A stretch of 64,000 nucleotides of DNA from positions 148,683,584 through 148,747,583 of the forward strand of contig OY720634.1 in the NCBI GenBank assembly GCA_963169105.1, given 5' to 3'. The DNA comes from Ceriagrion tenellum. Lineage: Eukaryota > Arthropoda > Insecta > Odonata > Coenagrionidae. The notes beneath the pieces are model-generated. The model searched no databases. It had not been told where the DNA came from and saw only the letters and a program-made list of their open reading frames with translations. Every line of letters begins with the position of its first letter. Position 1 is the stretch's first letter. Position numbers and translations under genes: made by a program. This document shows positions 13,091 through 24,700 of this stretch, one piece after another.

Positions 13091-13259
13091 GTTTAATAAA
13101 ACAATCGATAAGTAATAAAAACTTTTAGTAAAACCACAGATATAAAAATTAAAACCCGGGTCGTGCTTTTAAATTATGAATTTTTTAAATTGTGATTTTA
13201 ATTTTTATATTTATGGTTTTAGTAAAAGTTTTTATTACTTATCCATTGTTTTATTAAAT
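13091..13259. repeat. AT-rich snapback inverted repeat, about 169 bp
   Basis: The left arm 13091-13154 (GTTTAATAAAACAATCGATA onward) and the right arm 13195-13259 (ending TTTTATTAAAT) are near-complementary over about 64 bases. The left arm and loop start carry AAAACCCGGGTCGTGC, in which ACCCGGGT is self-complementary and followed by C. This equals the GAAAC-stem III-GTC part of the other elements, though the upstream CTGATGA half is not recognisable. It lies about 600 bp from the snapback at 12.4 kb. Confidence 0.55.
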
Positions 13260-15510
13260 ATGGAATACCACAAAGTAACCAAAGACAACATTTTATTTAT
13301 TTTGGAAAATTATTTTCATTTAGCATTCCTACCAAATGTGTACCCCCAGTCACGAGATAATCCCGCTAAATAAAGCTACCTGAATCTACAGCACATTAAC
13401 TGCACAACACGGCATATAGTTCCTGTTACAAGTTTAAATGGTTGTCCTGAGTTTTCATACTGTATGGTTCCATCTATTCTCGTCTTCCGTCCATAGTCTC
13501 GCAAAATCTTTCCTCCGATGAAATGGTATTTCCCCCAGAAATAGAGTTCTGCGATAATGACGGCGAATTCTCTTTCTTTCATCCTTGATCTTTTTTTCAG
13601 AGTGCCGCAGCCTTTGATGGCCTGGATAACTTGGGGAGGTATTGTGAAATGGTAATGGCTCCACAATGCAAACGTGCGACGGGAATGGTGTTTGCTGAGG
13701 AGCTACCACCTCTCACGGGTGCCGAATTGAGAATACTCTCGAGTAATAAAATGTTGAGCAAGATCACAAATATGAAAGCTACTGGACTGCATGAATTTTC
13801 AGGAACGGATTGCTAAAAGGTTGAGGAATAGATACTGCGATTTCGAGATTTGAGAGCCCTATGATCCGTCTATGCATGATACTGACTGAGCAATTCAGAG
13901 CCTTGAATCCATGGTATTTCGAGCGAAAATGGATATTTTGAAAGAAAGATTTCACCTCTCACCCGTCAACTTCATATGCACGCAAATAGCAAGTGGATAA
14001 TAAGTATGAAAATCCAATCACTAGCTCTTTGAAATACAGAAGAAGTTGCCCAATTGAAAAGGATGTTTCTATGATGAAAGAATGCCGTCACAGGGACACT
14101 GAAATGTTCATCATTCAAATGCATATTTTGAAAAGCACTTGACAAAAAATATTTCAATTCCATTGATTTTGGATATTGTTGAGTCACGGTGGAATAATTC
14201 ATCCAAGAGACTTGGAAGAAAAACGCCAGAGGATGGGGGAGTTGAAATGTGAGAACACAATCAGGAATATAACAGAAGATGGGGTACACCTGCTGCCATT
14301 TCTATGACGGCATCATCCAAGAATCGGCAAGCTTTCGCAACTACCGTAGTTGCGGAATATAATGTGCAGACGGAGCATCCCACTGCACACGACTCATCAG
14401 CCGACTACCTGGTGGGAAGGAGGGGGCATATTCAATATCGTATATTTCGATGTTCTTTGAGGAAACCTTACGCAAACAAGAGAAATGAATCGGGCCAATA
14501 CCCATAACTGGGTAATAAATGCATGCATACCACACACATCTGAACTAAATATGAGGTAAGTTTATCACAAGTTCAACAAAGCAGCCATTAAACCGGTGAC
14601 ATGCGGTCTGAGAGACCGCTACGATTTCAAAATTATCAACATTTACAACCAGTGACTTTCATGACATCTAAAATTCTTTCCTCCTTTTTTTATACAATAA
14701 GGATGTGGCGTCCTATAACGGTCTTTGGAGAGGTTTGCGGCATATACTTATCCTGCGTTTCGAGAGAAAGACAGTTTAATTCTATTAGAGGTATGAAAGA
14801 CCTCGCGTCACTAATGAGGGAAATCACTACCCGCTATGTTAGCGAATGTGATTCCAAAAGATTTAAAAAAAACACAATAGAATTTTACAAGTATAAAAAT
14901 AAACCATTCCTTGTTTTTGTTGTTGGATAATCAAGGAATGCGACTAATTTATAGATTTTCGAGCGCGTTATTAAGCGAGTAAGATGAACTGCAAAAATTA
15001 AGTTCCTCAACGACTCTTCGGTTATACACACCATTTAGACTTGAAATCGTACCATTATTGTATTCTAGAATTTCTCCGGAATTTAACACACCTGCGAGGC
15101 AAGAAAATGCAGGCAAGCTTATAGAGGCTATCCAGAAGTAGTTTTTAGGAAAATGTTTCTCGAAAAATCATGTCTACTTTTGATTATTACCGTACTGTGA
15201 GATGCAGAATCATTATGGCGTATACTATCTGGCAGCACTAATTGCTGGGGTAATAAATTTCCGATGCGCTTAAATTTTGGGAAAATAATATTTTATAATT
15301 AGAGATTCGTAATTCGACAAAAGCTTCAACTACGGTAATTAATTATATTTTACGTTAACGAGCTCATTATGTGACCAAAACAAGAGAGGAACTTCAATAA
15401 CAGAAAAATGCTTGTCCAAGAGCAATTTTTGGATTCGAAAGAACCGCGAAATACAACGCAAGGGGAAAAAGTCAGACTCCCGCGGGTAAACTAAGGGTAG
15501 GCACACTCAC

Positions 15511-15548
15511 CTACTTCGTAGTTTTCACGGAGAGCATCACGCTTTAAA
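15511..15548 (-). CDS. Duox: Short upstream Duox exon
   Basis: On the minus strand the acceptor TTTCAG is followed by 38 bases and the donor GTGAGT. The only frame that joins the 81-bp exon in phase reads LKRDALRENYEV. The single base left at its 3' end plus the first two bases of the next exon make Asp, giving ENYEV-D-RMYSNTERQ. This suits the region between the Duox signal peptide and the peroxidase domain, which is usually short, acidic and tyrosine-containing. The evidence is the splice signals, the phase match and a plausible peptide. The polypyrimidine tract is weak. The intron to the next exon would be 4418 bases. The signal-peptide exon must end with two bases of a codon and was not identified at higher coordinates. 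Confidence 0.55.
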
Positions 15549-18500
15549 CTGAAATTTTGCTTAACATAAGGATAAAGATCAGATTTCCAATGCGCAGATT
15601 AGGGTGATACTGGGGTAATTGGTGTGGTAGTCCATGGTTAAGTAATTTTACGAAGAAATCCCTGGACCTGGTAGGTTCGGTATTATCAATAAAGACATTC
15701 AGATACACTAAATAAGATTCTAACGACGCATTCGTTTCTTTTTCCCACATCCAAGGCTACGAGGCTCATGTGCATGCAATTCATCCTTAATAAACCGCTA
15801 GAATGCTCACCTAATCGGTAGAGACTTCTGCATTTAACTTGAGTAACCAACGGCTAAAAACTAATGAAATAAAAAGGGTAAATGGGACAAAGGGCCCACG
15901 TGGAGCGCAATTTACATATTGCTATCAGTAAGATTGGGCACACCCTAACACAAAGAGTTTAATGCGATAATTGGGAAAATTCATGAGTAAGGCACACAAT
16001 GAAGAGAGGGGCGAGAGGTAAAAGACGACGATATTATATCATTAGCATTGAAGTAGTAATAGTGGAGGGAAGCAGTTAACCAAAGTTAATAATATAATAC
16101 AGCTGCAGTAAAGGTTAAATATCTAGACGGAATTTGCGACTCCTTTGAATATTTTCAAAAAAACTCAAAAGGGGGACTCGGGGGCTACTTAAACAACATT
16201 CCAAGTCCCTAAAAAACGGCAGCAAACTTTATTTATACTCGTACAAGTAAAAACTTTCCGCACATCAGTACAGTTACCTTCTCACATCTTTTCTCTGACA
16301 AGTAAATTCAGATGATACAAGTTGAACGTTCTCTCGACTGAGCCATTCTTAAAATCATCACGACAATATGTTAACAGGTCGTGGATAGCATAATAGAGTG
16401 AACGGGAGTGACTCCGAGCTATGATGAAAGGATGAATCATGGAAAAAGTGCAGAGAGACATGAGCGGGCGGGACTGAAAGGTTACCGCGCCCGAACCGTA
16501 GGATCAAGTAAGGCAATGTGACTGACAGCTTTGAATAGGCAAGGGCGGGAAGTATGCGTTTAATACGCTCCTCCCTAGTGACACGGTTTAAGACAGATCC
16601 GCCCGGCCACACCCATTAGACCGCCTCCCTCCGGCGGAGCACGGGCGAGGAGGGAAATCAATGGCGCCCTCTTCAATGGGAAACTTTTAAGCGCGCCCGA
16701 ATCACGCGTGTAGTGACGCTACCTAAAAATGTGCAAAGTACTACCATTTTCTCTATTAATTGGCGAGCATAATGCTAAAATAGCGAAATATAACCTAAAT
16801 AATAAATACCATAGTGTTGTCCAGGACTGTTATGGAGGAACTTATACATGAATAAAAAACTCCTCGAAGTTATCCACCTCTGAAAACCGTTACTATGATA
16901 CTAGTTTCGATTTTTTACTAATTAACCACGCCAGTGAAGTTGTTCTTTCATTTAATCAAATTCAATGAACTAGGTCTCATTATAGCGACATCTTTCTAAT
17001 GATACCAATGTATCAGTCATCATCTATCGCACTAATTTTAGAGATTAGTGGAAAAAGCGATCAGATTTTTTTTTCGATGGAATGTGACTAATTTGACTCA
17101 GCCCTCTAGAGAGAAGGTATTTTTTTAAAAAGTTGAGGAAGTTCTTACGCGCAGATTAAGTCGGGGACAAAAAAGTGCACACTGTAATTCCGTATGCTTC
17201 ATCAACTAACGAAAAATAAATACTGCTAACCGTTTTTATCTTTTATTTAATGCCAAGACAAATCTTTTTGAATGCGTTTTCACAGCGCACGGCATGAAAT
17301 AAATGCGTCAAGCTGGAGCCTTCAGGTTCATACATTTTTTAAATTACTGATGAATTCGGTTATTATAGAGAAATTACTTCTTTATAGGGGAGTTTCATGA
17401 CGGTAAAAGAATGAAAGGACTTTTGCGACCTAATTAAGTTAGAAAAGTCCTCATCAATCCATAATTAGCGTAGATATGGATGTAACAAGCACGATCAAAG
17501 TTAAAAAAAAACACGCTTCACAATACCGTAAAAAAAAATTTCGTCATTATGAACTACTTTCTTTTAGCTTTAATTTTCCTTTAAAAAGTATTTTTCTAGC
17601 CTAAATCGTAAAAGTCCACAATATGGTTCAAAAAAACTTGGGCATAAGCTACATACCTTTTATTTTCAATGTAAAGTACATATATAAAGTACAATATAAA
17701 GTACATAGCCTTATACCCAGGTTGTATCGATAAAAATACACCATTAAATATCTTTGGTTGTTCCCCTCGACTCCCCATTACTACAAGCTCAGCAAAGTCG
17801 TCCAATACTAGTAACTAGAGAGCAGTTCGTTTTCGAAAGAATTCCTACCGATAAAAAATACAGCTATTGGGTCTTATTCCAGGATTCAATGCGGTGGACT
17901 ACTCCCTACGCATAAAAGGTTGCATTACCTTCCTTGCTTTTTGCTGTCACGCAAAGGGTAATTTAAATTTATGCAAATTTTGAACACGAAGTAAAGTTAT
18001 GATAAACACAGCTAAACTCTATGTCAAGTGGTTCAACAAAATTCATGCACGAACTGATTAATTCTTATCAAATTTTTTATACTTGGAAAAAGTTAGGATA
18101 GGTAAAATAGTTTTTAATTAAATAGCCAGACGTTTTTTGCACTGACAAATAAGTCGACCTAAAAGTAATATTTGTAAGATTTTCGCCACATTCTTTTTTA
18201 AAAAGCCAGGAGAGAGAAATTATGAATCCTATATATATTCATGGAAGCCAAGGATGACGCGTGGGTTTTAAAAACTTTCCCCGGAAACTCTTCTCATTAT
18301 GACACTCCATAGTATCTCTTTAAGTTTATTTATACGAATTCGGAAGGAGAAAGTGTGAGAAACGATCACCCAAACGCATTTAAGGCTGCACCTGGTCCGC
18401 AGGATAAACGACGCGGTAATAAAACAAAAATACGGCTAATGTGGTACTAAAAAATATACCCAATCCGTATGACCACGTCGCAGCACTACAGAAAACCTAC

Positions 18501-19429
18501 ATTTTCTTCAATGGAGCGACTTCCACTTCATCGAAGGGTACTTTTTAAATTACTAAAGTAAAAAGTATTATGGGAGTAAAGGATGAGGCCACAATTAGAG
18601 ACAATTAATTCATGCATGAACATGCGCAAATACATGCTCGAACACGCACATTCCGCATATAAACCCCACCAAATAATGTCTAGCGTACGTTACGATAAGG
18701 AAAATATAGCATAAATAAGATAGTAGACCCACCATATGAAGTCCGAGGATATTGAAACCCCGCTGAATCTGCATATCCGAACATAAATCAAGGTGGGAGT
18801 TAGTACAAAACACAATTACTACCACTAAACTTTGCCTTTCTCTGAAGACTATAATAAGCAAAGTGCTAACACTAACTGTAACTTGAGGCATGGTTGAACG
18901 TCGAAATTATGCACTCAGTCAAGGTTATTTCAATTGAGGTCCGTAATGTGTACGGGAAAAACGGGTTGCTGCAAATAAAAATAATGTCATCTACCACTAT
19001 TTCAGCTCGCGGAATGGCCCGCGGAAAGTGACACATAAAGCCACTGACCTGTAACCATTTCCGGCTGAAATTTTTACACCTCAGCGTATTATCTGGTTAT
19101 TACTCAGCTATTTCATTTTAAAATGGCCTACAAGGTGAAATGATAGACAACAGTCGAATCCTTGAGACCTGACCAAAAACAAAGTTTCCCCTTACGTAAG
19201 AAAATAAAAGATTTATGTCTTATCTGGAGTCACGGGGCTTAATTTCATTCCATGTGGTAGTAAAGTTACGAAAACTTGTATTTGCAAAACTACAGGATTT
19301 TATGGATCCATTCAACGGTATTATCATTATTTTAAATTTCACCGCCATCACTATCACATACGCATCGCTTAACATTATATTGTATTTCTTTAAAATCCAT
19401 CTCATTGAATGCCTATTACTTAAATTTGA
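15549..19429. other. No supported gene
   Basis: A GC-richer, CpG-containing patch at 16480-16700 (minus frame 16358-16612 crosses it) could be regulatory for Duox, being about 1 kb upstream of its short exon. That is inference from position only. Otherwise AT-rich. Confidence 0.4.
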
Positions 19430-19585
19430 CCTTTCTTCCCGGTCAATTTTATTAACCCAAAGGAGATTAAATTCGCCAAGAAAAATCATCTGACATGACC
19501 AGGATTCGAATCCGAATATTCAAATTGCCGGTCTGGTACATTAGCAAGCAACATCACCACGCCATCTTATTCTCGGCTAATTTCG
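19430..19585 (-). repeat. tRNA-derived SINE-like sequence
   Basis: On the minus strand GTGGTGATGTTGCTTGC lies where a polymerase III A box would be. It is followed, about 40 bases on, by CGGATTCGAATCCTGG, a good B box with the T-arm palindrome. A non-tRNA tail follows, through TGATTTTTCTTGGCGAATTT. It cannot fold as a full tRNA, so it is a SINE or tRNA relic. Confidence 0.4.
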
Positions 19586-19729
19586 ACGGAGGTTTATGAG
19601 ATTTAGGTGCTCTTTTCTCAAGTCCACGCTATGCCACAACAGATGCCAACCTCGCGGAGGGTACGCTCTACGTTTTCGCTTTAGAACAACTAGCTTTGAC
19701 AAAGTTCCAATCGTTGCATTGACAAAATA

Positions 19730-19800
19730 ATAAGTTACGCAGTGACCTGCATTCGGAAATTAGAAGACCAGGGTCCGAACCGCGGTCAAGTCAAATAATT
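19730..19800 (+). repeat. Possible SINE or tRNA relic with B box
   Basis: GACCAGGGTCCGAACCGCGG resembles a polymerase III B box (GGTTCGAANCC) on the plus strand, and TTACGCAGTGACCTGC about 35 bases before it is A-box-like. It is only about 200 bp from the minus-strand SINE at 19.5 kb. The call rests on two short motifs. Confidence 0.25.
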
Positions 19801-20254
19801 TTTTCACAGCGGATTAAAACCCCTTTGCTTTCTTTGCTCTTCTTCTTCTTTGCTCCCATGAGCACGACTGCGTAGCACATAATTTGTTTTAAGTAATGAT
19901 TGGAAACTTTCTAAGCCCCTATTAGTTAAATAAACTAGTAAAAATTATCGATCCAATTAGAGGGCAAAATCACATATCATACTTTTGAAATACTCATACA
20001 TACACCACGAGGCCATGCCATCGGGTGCGCGATTTTTTTGCAAATGAGAATTAGGCTCCTCTTCAATTGAATCAAATTCACACAGCATCGTCGAGACCCA
20101 AGTTTCTCAGGGGAGAGTGAGAGAACCTGCCGACAAATACGACCCACGTTAAAAAAAGTGTCCAATGAGAAAGGCTGTCGTTCGCAATTACGGTGATACG
20201 GGAGATTCAGGAGAACGACCTAGTTCCTTCGACCTTCGGGAGTCAAACATCTTT

Positions 20255-20545
20255 TGACTGTTTGCGCTCAAAAATTTGAGGAGACCACTTCGTCACGCCA
20301 GACTGAAAACTTCATTTCACGGGGGAAAGGATCCGAGAGAACAACCAATACCGTCCCGGAGGGCAAAGAGGACAGGCGGAGTCGAAGGAGAAAAAAAAGC
20401 ACCGGCGGGCTCTCTCTCTGTTTTATTATGGCATTTTCTGGGAGTTGGGAGGAGATCGGCGAGTGGGGTAGGCCTGCGCAACGGTGGGCCGGGTGGTCGA
20501 GGGTGAGTTGGAGGAGGGGCAAGCACCGGAGGCGAGTATCGGGAG
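20255..20545. promoter_or_regulatory. GC-rich patch
   Basis: CpG-rich and purine-rich on the plus strand (GGCGGAGTCGAAGGAG, GGGCCGGGTGGTCGAGGG, GGAGGAGGGGC). Five overlapping open frames on both strands have no family resemblance. It is possibly a CpG-island-like element. No TATA or donor is obvious. Confidence 0.25.
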
Positions 20546-21954
20546 CCATCGAACGTAATACACACTACATACACATGACCTGAATATCGTGCCAAGGTAC
20601 AACACACTTCCAAGATTCAGGCGATGACAATATTTCATAAAAAAATAGAGATTGCTCTAAAATGAAGAAGCCTCTCCCTACTAAGGAAGTTCCATCGCGA
20701 CTGTGGTACTCAAAGTAAATATTTAAATGCACCTTTTCATGTCTTTGTTTAAGAAAATACTACCACCGCCTTATGACATTCCTTAGGTATTACAAAGCAA
20801 TTATAAATTATGAAAAACAATGGTTATTCGAAATTTGTACCTAAATTAACGCTTATCCAGCCACAGGAGCCAACAGCAACAGCATTTAAGGTGTTTTCAC
20901 TAGTATTATCGCAATAATATCTTCTTGAAACCAGAAATATAGTGGAATTATGCTCACTTTTGGTTTCCTAGGATGAACACGCTTAATGCATACAGTTTTT
21001 TGCCAATATAGTACATAAATAAGGTGGAAAAATTGTTCATATTTTCCCCTGATTCTTGTATTTATCACCATGCAATTTCAAAATGAATTTCGATTAGACA
21101 GCAAGAAAAGACAGGATAAGGTCATGTCAAGCACAGGACACGCCATTTTAGCCCAGTAGCCAGAATCGGAATAAAATTTCATTCAATTCGTTTTACGAAG
21201 GAATAACTGAAGAAGTCACAGCTACGAAATTAAATATCCACGCAGTGAATATACGTTTATTTAAATAAATTTTTCTTTGGCTGTAGCCATCCAATTGATT
21301 AAGAGATGGCATCAAACGCTTGTAAACTTGATGCATTAGCTCTAAGTGACAAGCAGGCAATGCTGAACCGAATTTTCCAACTCCTCCAAAGGATATTTTA
21401 ACGATTACATTTAAACACTTTCTCTTCCAAGGATGAGTACTCTGATTCCCATGGGTTTATCCGAGCAACGATAGCCAAATATGATACCCACCAGAGAGCC
21501 TTTTCATCTTTAAAAAGCACTTGAATCAATTAATGCAAACAAAATCCCATTCTGTGTTTATTAATGTTTATTACAAAACTCAAAACCTTGCAATTAGAAC
21601 AAGCTTTTTGACTAGCAGATGTAACTAGAATAGTTAAACAGTGTACGAAGTCCTTTTATATGTAAAACAACGATTTCCAACGACTGGAACAAAAAAGTTA
21701 AGACACTGAGGACGCTATCAATCGGCACTTTTATCCAAAAATGTTGAAGATTTTCCATCGAAAATTAACTTAAATGTCATTTTATTCGAGTTTTAGGTAC
21801 TTTTAGAAAAATTTGCCATCTGCTTAATTATAACAATTAAATCTAACCATTTCAGGCCGTTTATTTCGTCAATAATACTCGAAACTACATCGTTTTACAA
21901 GCAACCAAGGTAAACATTTTGGAATATGCAGTGAAATAGAGCTGATACATTAAT

Positions 21955-22502
21955 TATAAATTGAAGAAAGATATCGAAGAAATCCAAAAGAAGGAAACAA
22001 TAATTAGGAAAATTTGCGGTCCAAAACGCAATGACCAACAAGCATAAGGATTATGGGGAAATGATGCAATTAGAAAATATACAGGCATACATTTCGATAT
22101 GAGAAACCGAAGGGTTAAATTCCACGGACATATAAAAAGAATGGACCCAACGAGATTAACAATCAAATTGAAGAATTTTATGAAAATCAAAGTAAGAAAA
22201 AATCTGTTACAGTGAAATACGTTATTTTAATTAAAGAAGACCTGCAAGAAACAGGGATAACCACTCAGGTAGTCCAAACTGGAAAATTATTGCGAAAACA
22301 AATTAGCATTTAGCATTGCATTTAGAAAACATTTAGCGATTGCATGGTTACCAAACCAGAAAAATGAAAGAGAGCCGGAATCAAAAGATACGTTTCAGTC
22401 GTTTAAGGCATTATACCTGGTCGTATGAAAGAAGGAAGGCCCATTCAGAAAGAATGAAAGAGAGATGGTTGCCTAGAAAGGAAAAGCCAACAAAACTCCT
22501 CT
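21955..22502 (+). mobile_element. C-terminal tail of another non-LTR retrotransposon
   Basis: The plus strand encodes IQKKETIIRKICGPKRND, then NDAIRKYTGIHFDMRNRR, then VKFHGHIKRMDPTRLTIKL, a stop, then VKEDLQETGI-like sequence, and after a shift TWSYERRKAHSERMKERW ending in a stop at about 22502. The R-x-x-F-x-GH-x-x-RMD-x-x-RLT and ERRKAHSERMK blocks are typical of the end of certain arthropod RT ORFs. No catalytic domain is present. The element differs from the one at 2.3 and 30.5 kb. Confidence 0.65.
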
Positions 22503-22509
22503 AAATTTG

Positions 22510-24205
22510 TACTTCGCGTGGTCCAAAAGGGCCCGAATGCAAATTTCACAAAAAAGCTTTTATAAAAAGGAAATATCGAGGTGAATAGAATTGTAAAAGC
22601 ACTTAGCGACTTCGACATTTCATTTTGGAGTAATAAATAAATTGTTACATTAACTGCAGTGAAAAAATGATAATTCTATTGAAACGGCGAAGCTGTCAGC
22701 TGCCTCAACGAAAAAACCGGCTCACTAAAAAAAGTATATTCGTCGGCCAATCTATAAGTTTCGCATCTTAATTTTGTCTGGTTATGATCTGGGCAGGTCT
22801 TCGGCGAGAGCCAAAATTTCACTACAGTTAAACGGAAAGGTGAAATATAATATTTGTTTTCTCTCTCACACTCGCAGTGAATCTCCCTAAAAATTCCATT
22901 TTCAACGGAGAATCGAGTACGTGGATTACATCCTGACGCGATAGAGGCTTATGATCGATCATCAATATGAATCCATCGTCCATATTACCGTCACGACTCA
23001 CGGCAGGCAATCTTAATTTCAGACGTGAGATTCTCCAATCCGATTGATCCGATCACGCTTTGACCTCGACCCACCATTTTACGGCTTGGACTCACGGTTT
23101 CGAGGACATTCCTACAGTCGTTATTTCAACTCACGACGGTATACAGTAGCGTCTTTCCGTCTTTGCGGGAAAAATAATCGTTTAACCGCTTCGAGCGAAA
23201 AAAGTGACACACGTAATGTTTCCGGTTATGAGAACCTGTGCCGCTAAGGCGTACGGTAGCGAAACAATCGCACTCGCAATTTGAATTGTGACAGGCATAA
23301 CGGGAAGCGCGGTCGACGAGAGAAAAAAACACGCTCGACGGAATCAGCGACTCATTATACGCTCTCGGTAGTTGCGGCACAGGCGACGTGTTGGCCGGCA
23401 GAAAACCACTCCCTTCACTCCTATAAAACAATAGCGCGTAGAAAAACAAATGCGTCCATTGTTGCGCCATGTTATGTCAAAGTTACATGAAAGATGACTC
23501 CTTTAATAGTTGCTTCGTGCAACCGAAATTTCGCTCCTCACTCGTTCCGGCAAAACAGAGAACTAAGGGTGGTACTCCCCAGTTTTGTGACCCATTGGTT
23601 CCTAAGGTCATTCATTTTTTCCTTCTCTTCAAAAGTGTGAAAAAGACTTAGTCACTACCCTGGGGGATGGGGAGCGCACCGCTTGGTATTGGACGTAACT
23701 CTACCATTATCAGCTCAAGCCAGAGAAGTAGGACCTATCAAACAAGAAAAATGTGCTTGCAAATTCCTCGAGTGATTCACATACCAACTGCTTGCGAGGA
23801 AACGACCTAAATACCAGCCGTAGGACGTTTGCGATGAAATTCCGATGAAATAATTGACGAGCGACGCGCGCAAGGTGGGCGCTACCGTCTTTCCCTTCGG
23901 CCGCTGGCAGTATTTCTCGCGGCAATTTTTGCTGTAAGGATAGCAACACAAAGGGAAAAATAAAAGAAATATCTCTCCCAGTTTTCAACCAAATAGAATT
24001 CTATCGACTCTCCCTTGACCTCCGGCACGATTTCAACGAAAACTTTTAAGGCAAGAGTTTATTTTAAATCCACGTATCCAAGCCATAATTATGGTTTCTC
24101 TTTTAACCCCAGGGTGCTTCATCTTCACTTGGCTATCGCACGAAATTCACACGAATGCAATCTTTGTACTGCAAACACAAGGGGAAATTACCCTATGACT
24201 TAAGG
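22510..24205. other. Intergenic or intronic, moderately CpG-rich
   Basis: From 23040 to 23980 CpGs are commoner than in the surroundings (GCACACGTAATG, GGAAGCGCGGTCGACGAG). The minus frame 23710-23988 starts with a hydrophobic MKTGRDISFIFPFVLLSLQQ, signal-peptide-like, but lacks a convincing donor or domain. No gene is claimed. Confidence 0.4.
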
Positions 24206-24209
24206 TTTT

Positions 24210-24700
24210 ATCTACATCTACATCTACATACTACCCCGCAAGCCGCCTCAAAAGGCGTGTGGCGGGGGGTGTTAGGACACCAGCTGTCAACAAAAAAAAA
24301 TCAAAGTTCCGCCTAGCATTTATTGAAGTCCTTAATTGTTCGGGGGGAAAACGAATTCCCATACCTATCCGTTCGGCAAAATATCTCTCTTAATTTATCG
24401 ATTCTGTCGGACCTGGAGATATAATGTGGTTCTAATATGATGTTCTCCGTGTCGCTCTGAAAGATGTTCATTCTCAATTGCTCAAGCAATCTAAGCCTAG
24501 CGCGTAGCCTCTGAGTCTCTAGCGGCTCCCACCCTAAATCGTTCAAAATCAGTGTAACGCTTTCTGTACGGCCGTAGCAGTTATATATTTTATAAAATAC
24601 CATATTTTCCACAATGTATACGCAGGGTGTTCTGCTAATAAATACAGTTTGACTTTGTATAAAACACATAGATACAATCCATGGCCTCATTCACCTCACA
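24210..24700 (-). mobile_element. 3' end of the same non-LTR family, copy 2
   Basis: The plus strand begins with TCTACATCTACATCTACATA, followed by a block that matches the 3' end at 47365-47430 (GCAAGCCGCCTCAAAAGG, GTGTGGCGGGGGGTGTTAGG). The minus-strand frame 24690-24313 ends in the typical RT C-terminus: GRTESVTLILNDLGWEPLET, then RLRARLRLLEQL, then the SFSPRTI-like ending NSFSPRTIKDFNKC. The copy is 5'-truncated near 24.7 kb. The coding part of this fragment has no internal stop, so this copy is younger or less decayed than the one at 47 kb. Confidence 0.85.
24313..24690 (-). pseudogene. C-terminal fragment of non-LTR reverse transcriptase ORF
   Basis: The 125-residue open frame belongs to the element at 24210-24700. 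The recognisable part runs from about residue 38 (NCYGRTESVT) through LGWEPLET to the terminal NSFSPRTIKDFNKC, the conserved tail of these ORF2 proteins. The first residues are less clear, and the initial methionine is incidental. No catalytic RT residues are included, so it cannot be active. Confidence 0.75.

Larger units (their letters stand above)
11093..15510. other. Probable Duox intron with two snapback elements
   Basis: This stretch lies between the two Duox exons. It contains the snapbacks at 12.4 and 13.2 kb and a minus-strand frame at 12059-12271 whose hydrophobic part is a pyrimidine tract. No other gene is seen. Confidence 0.5.
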
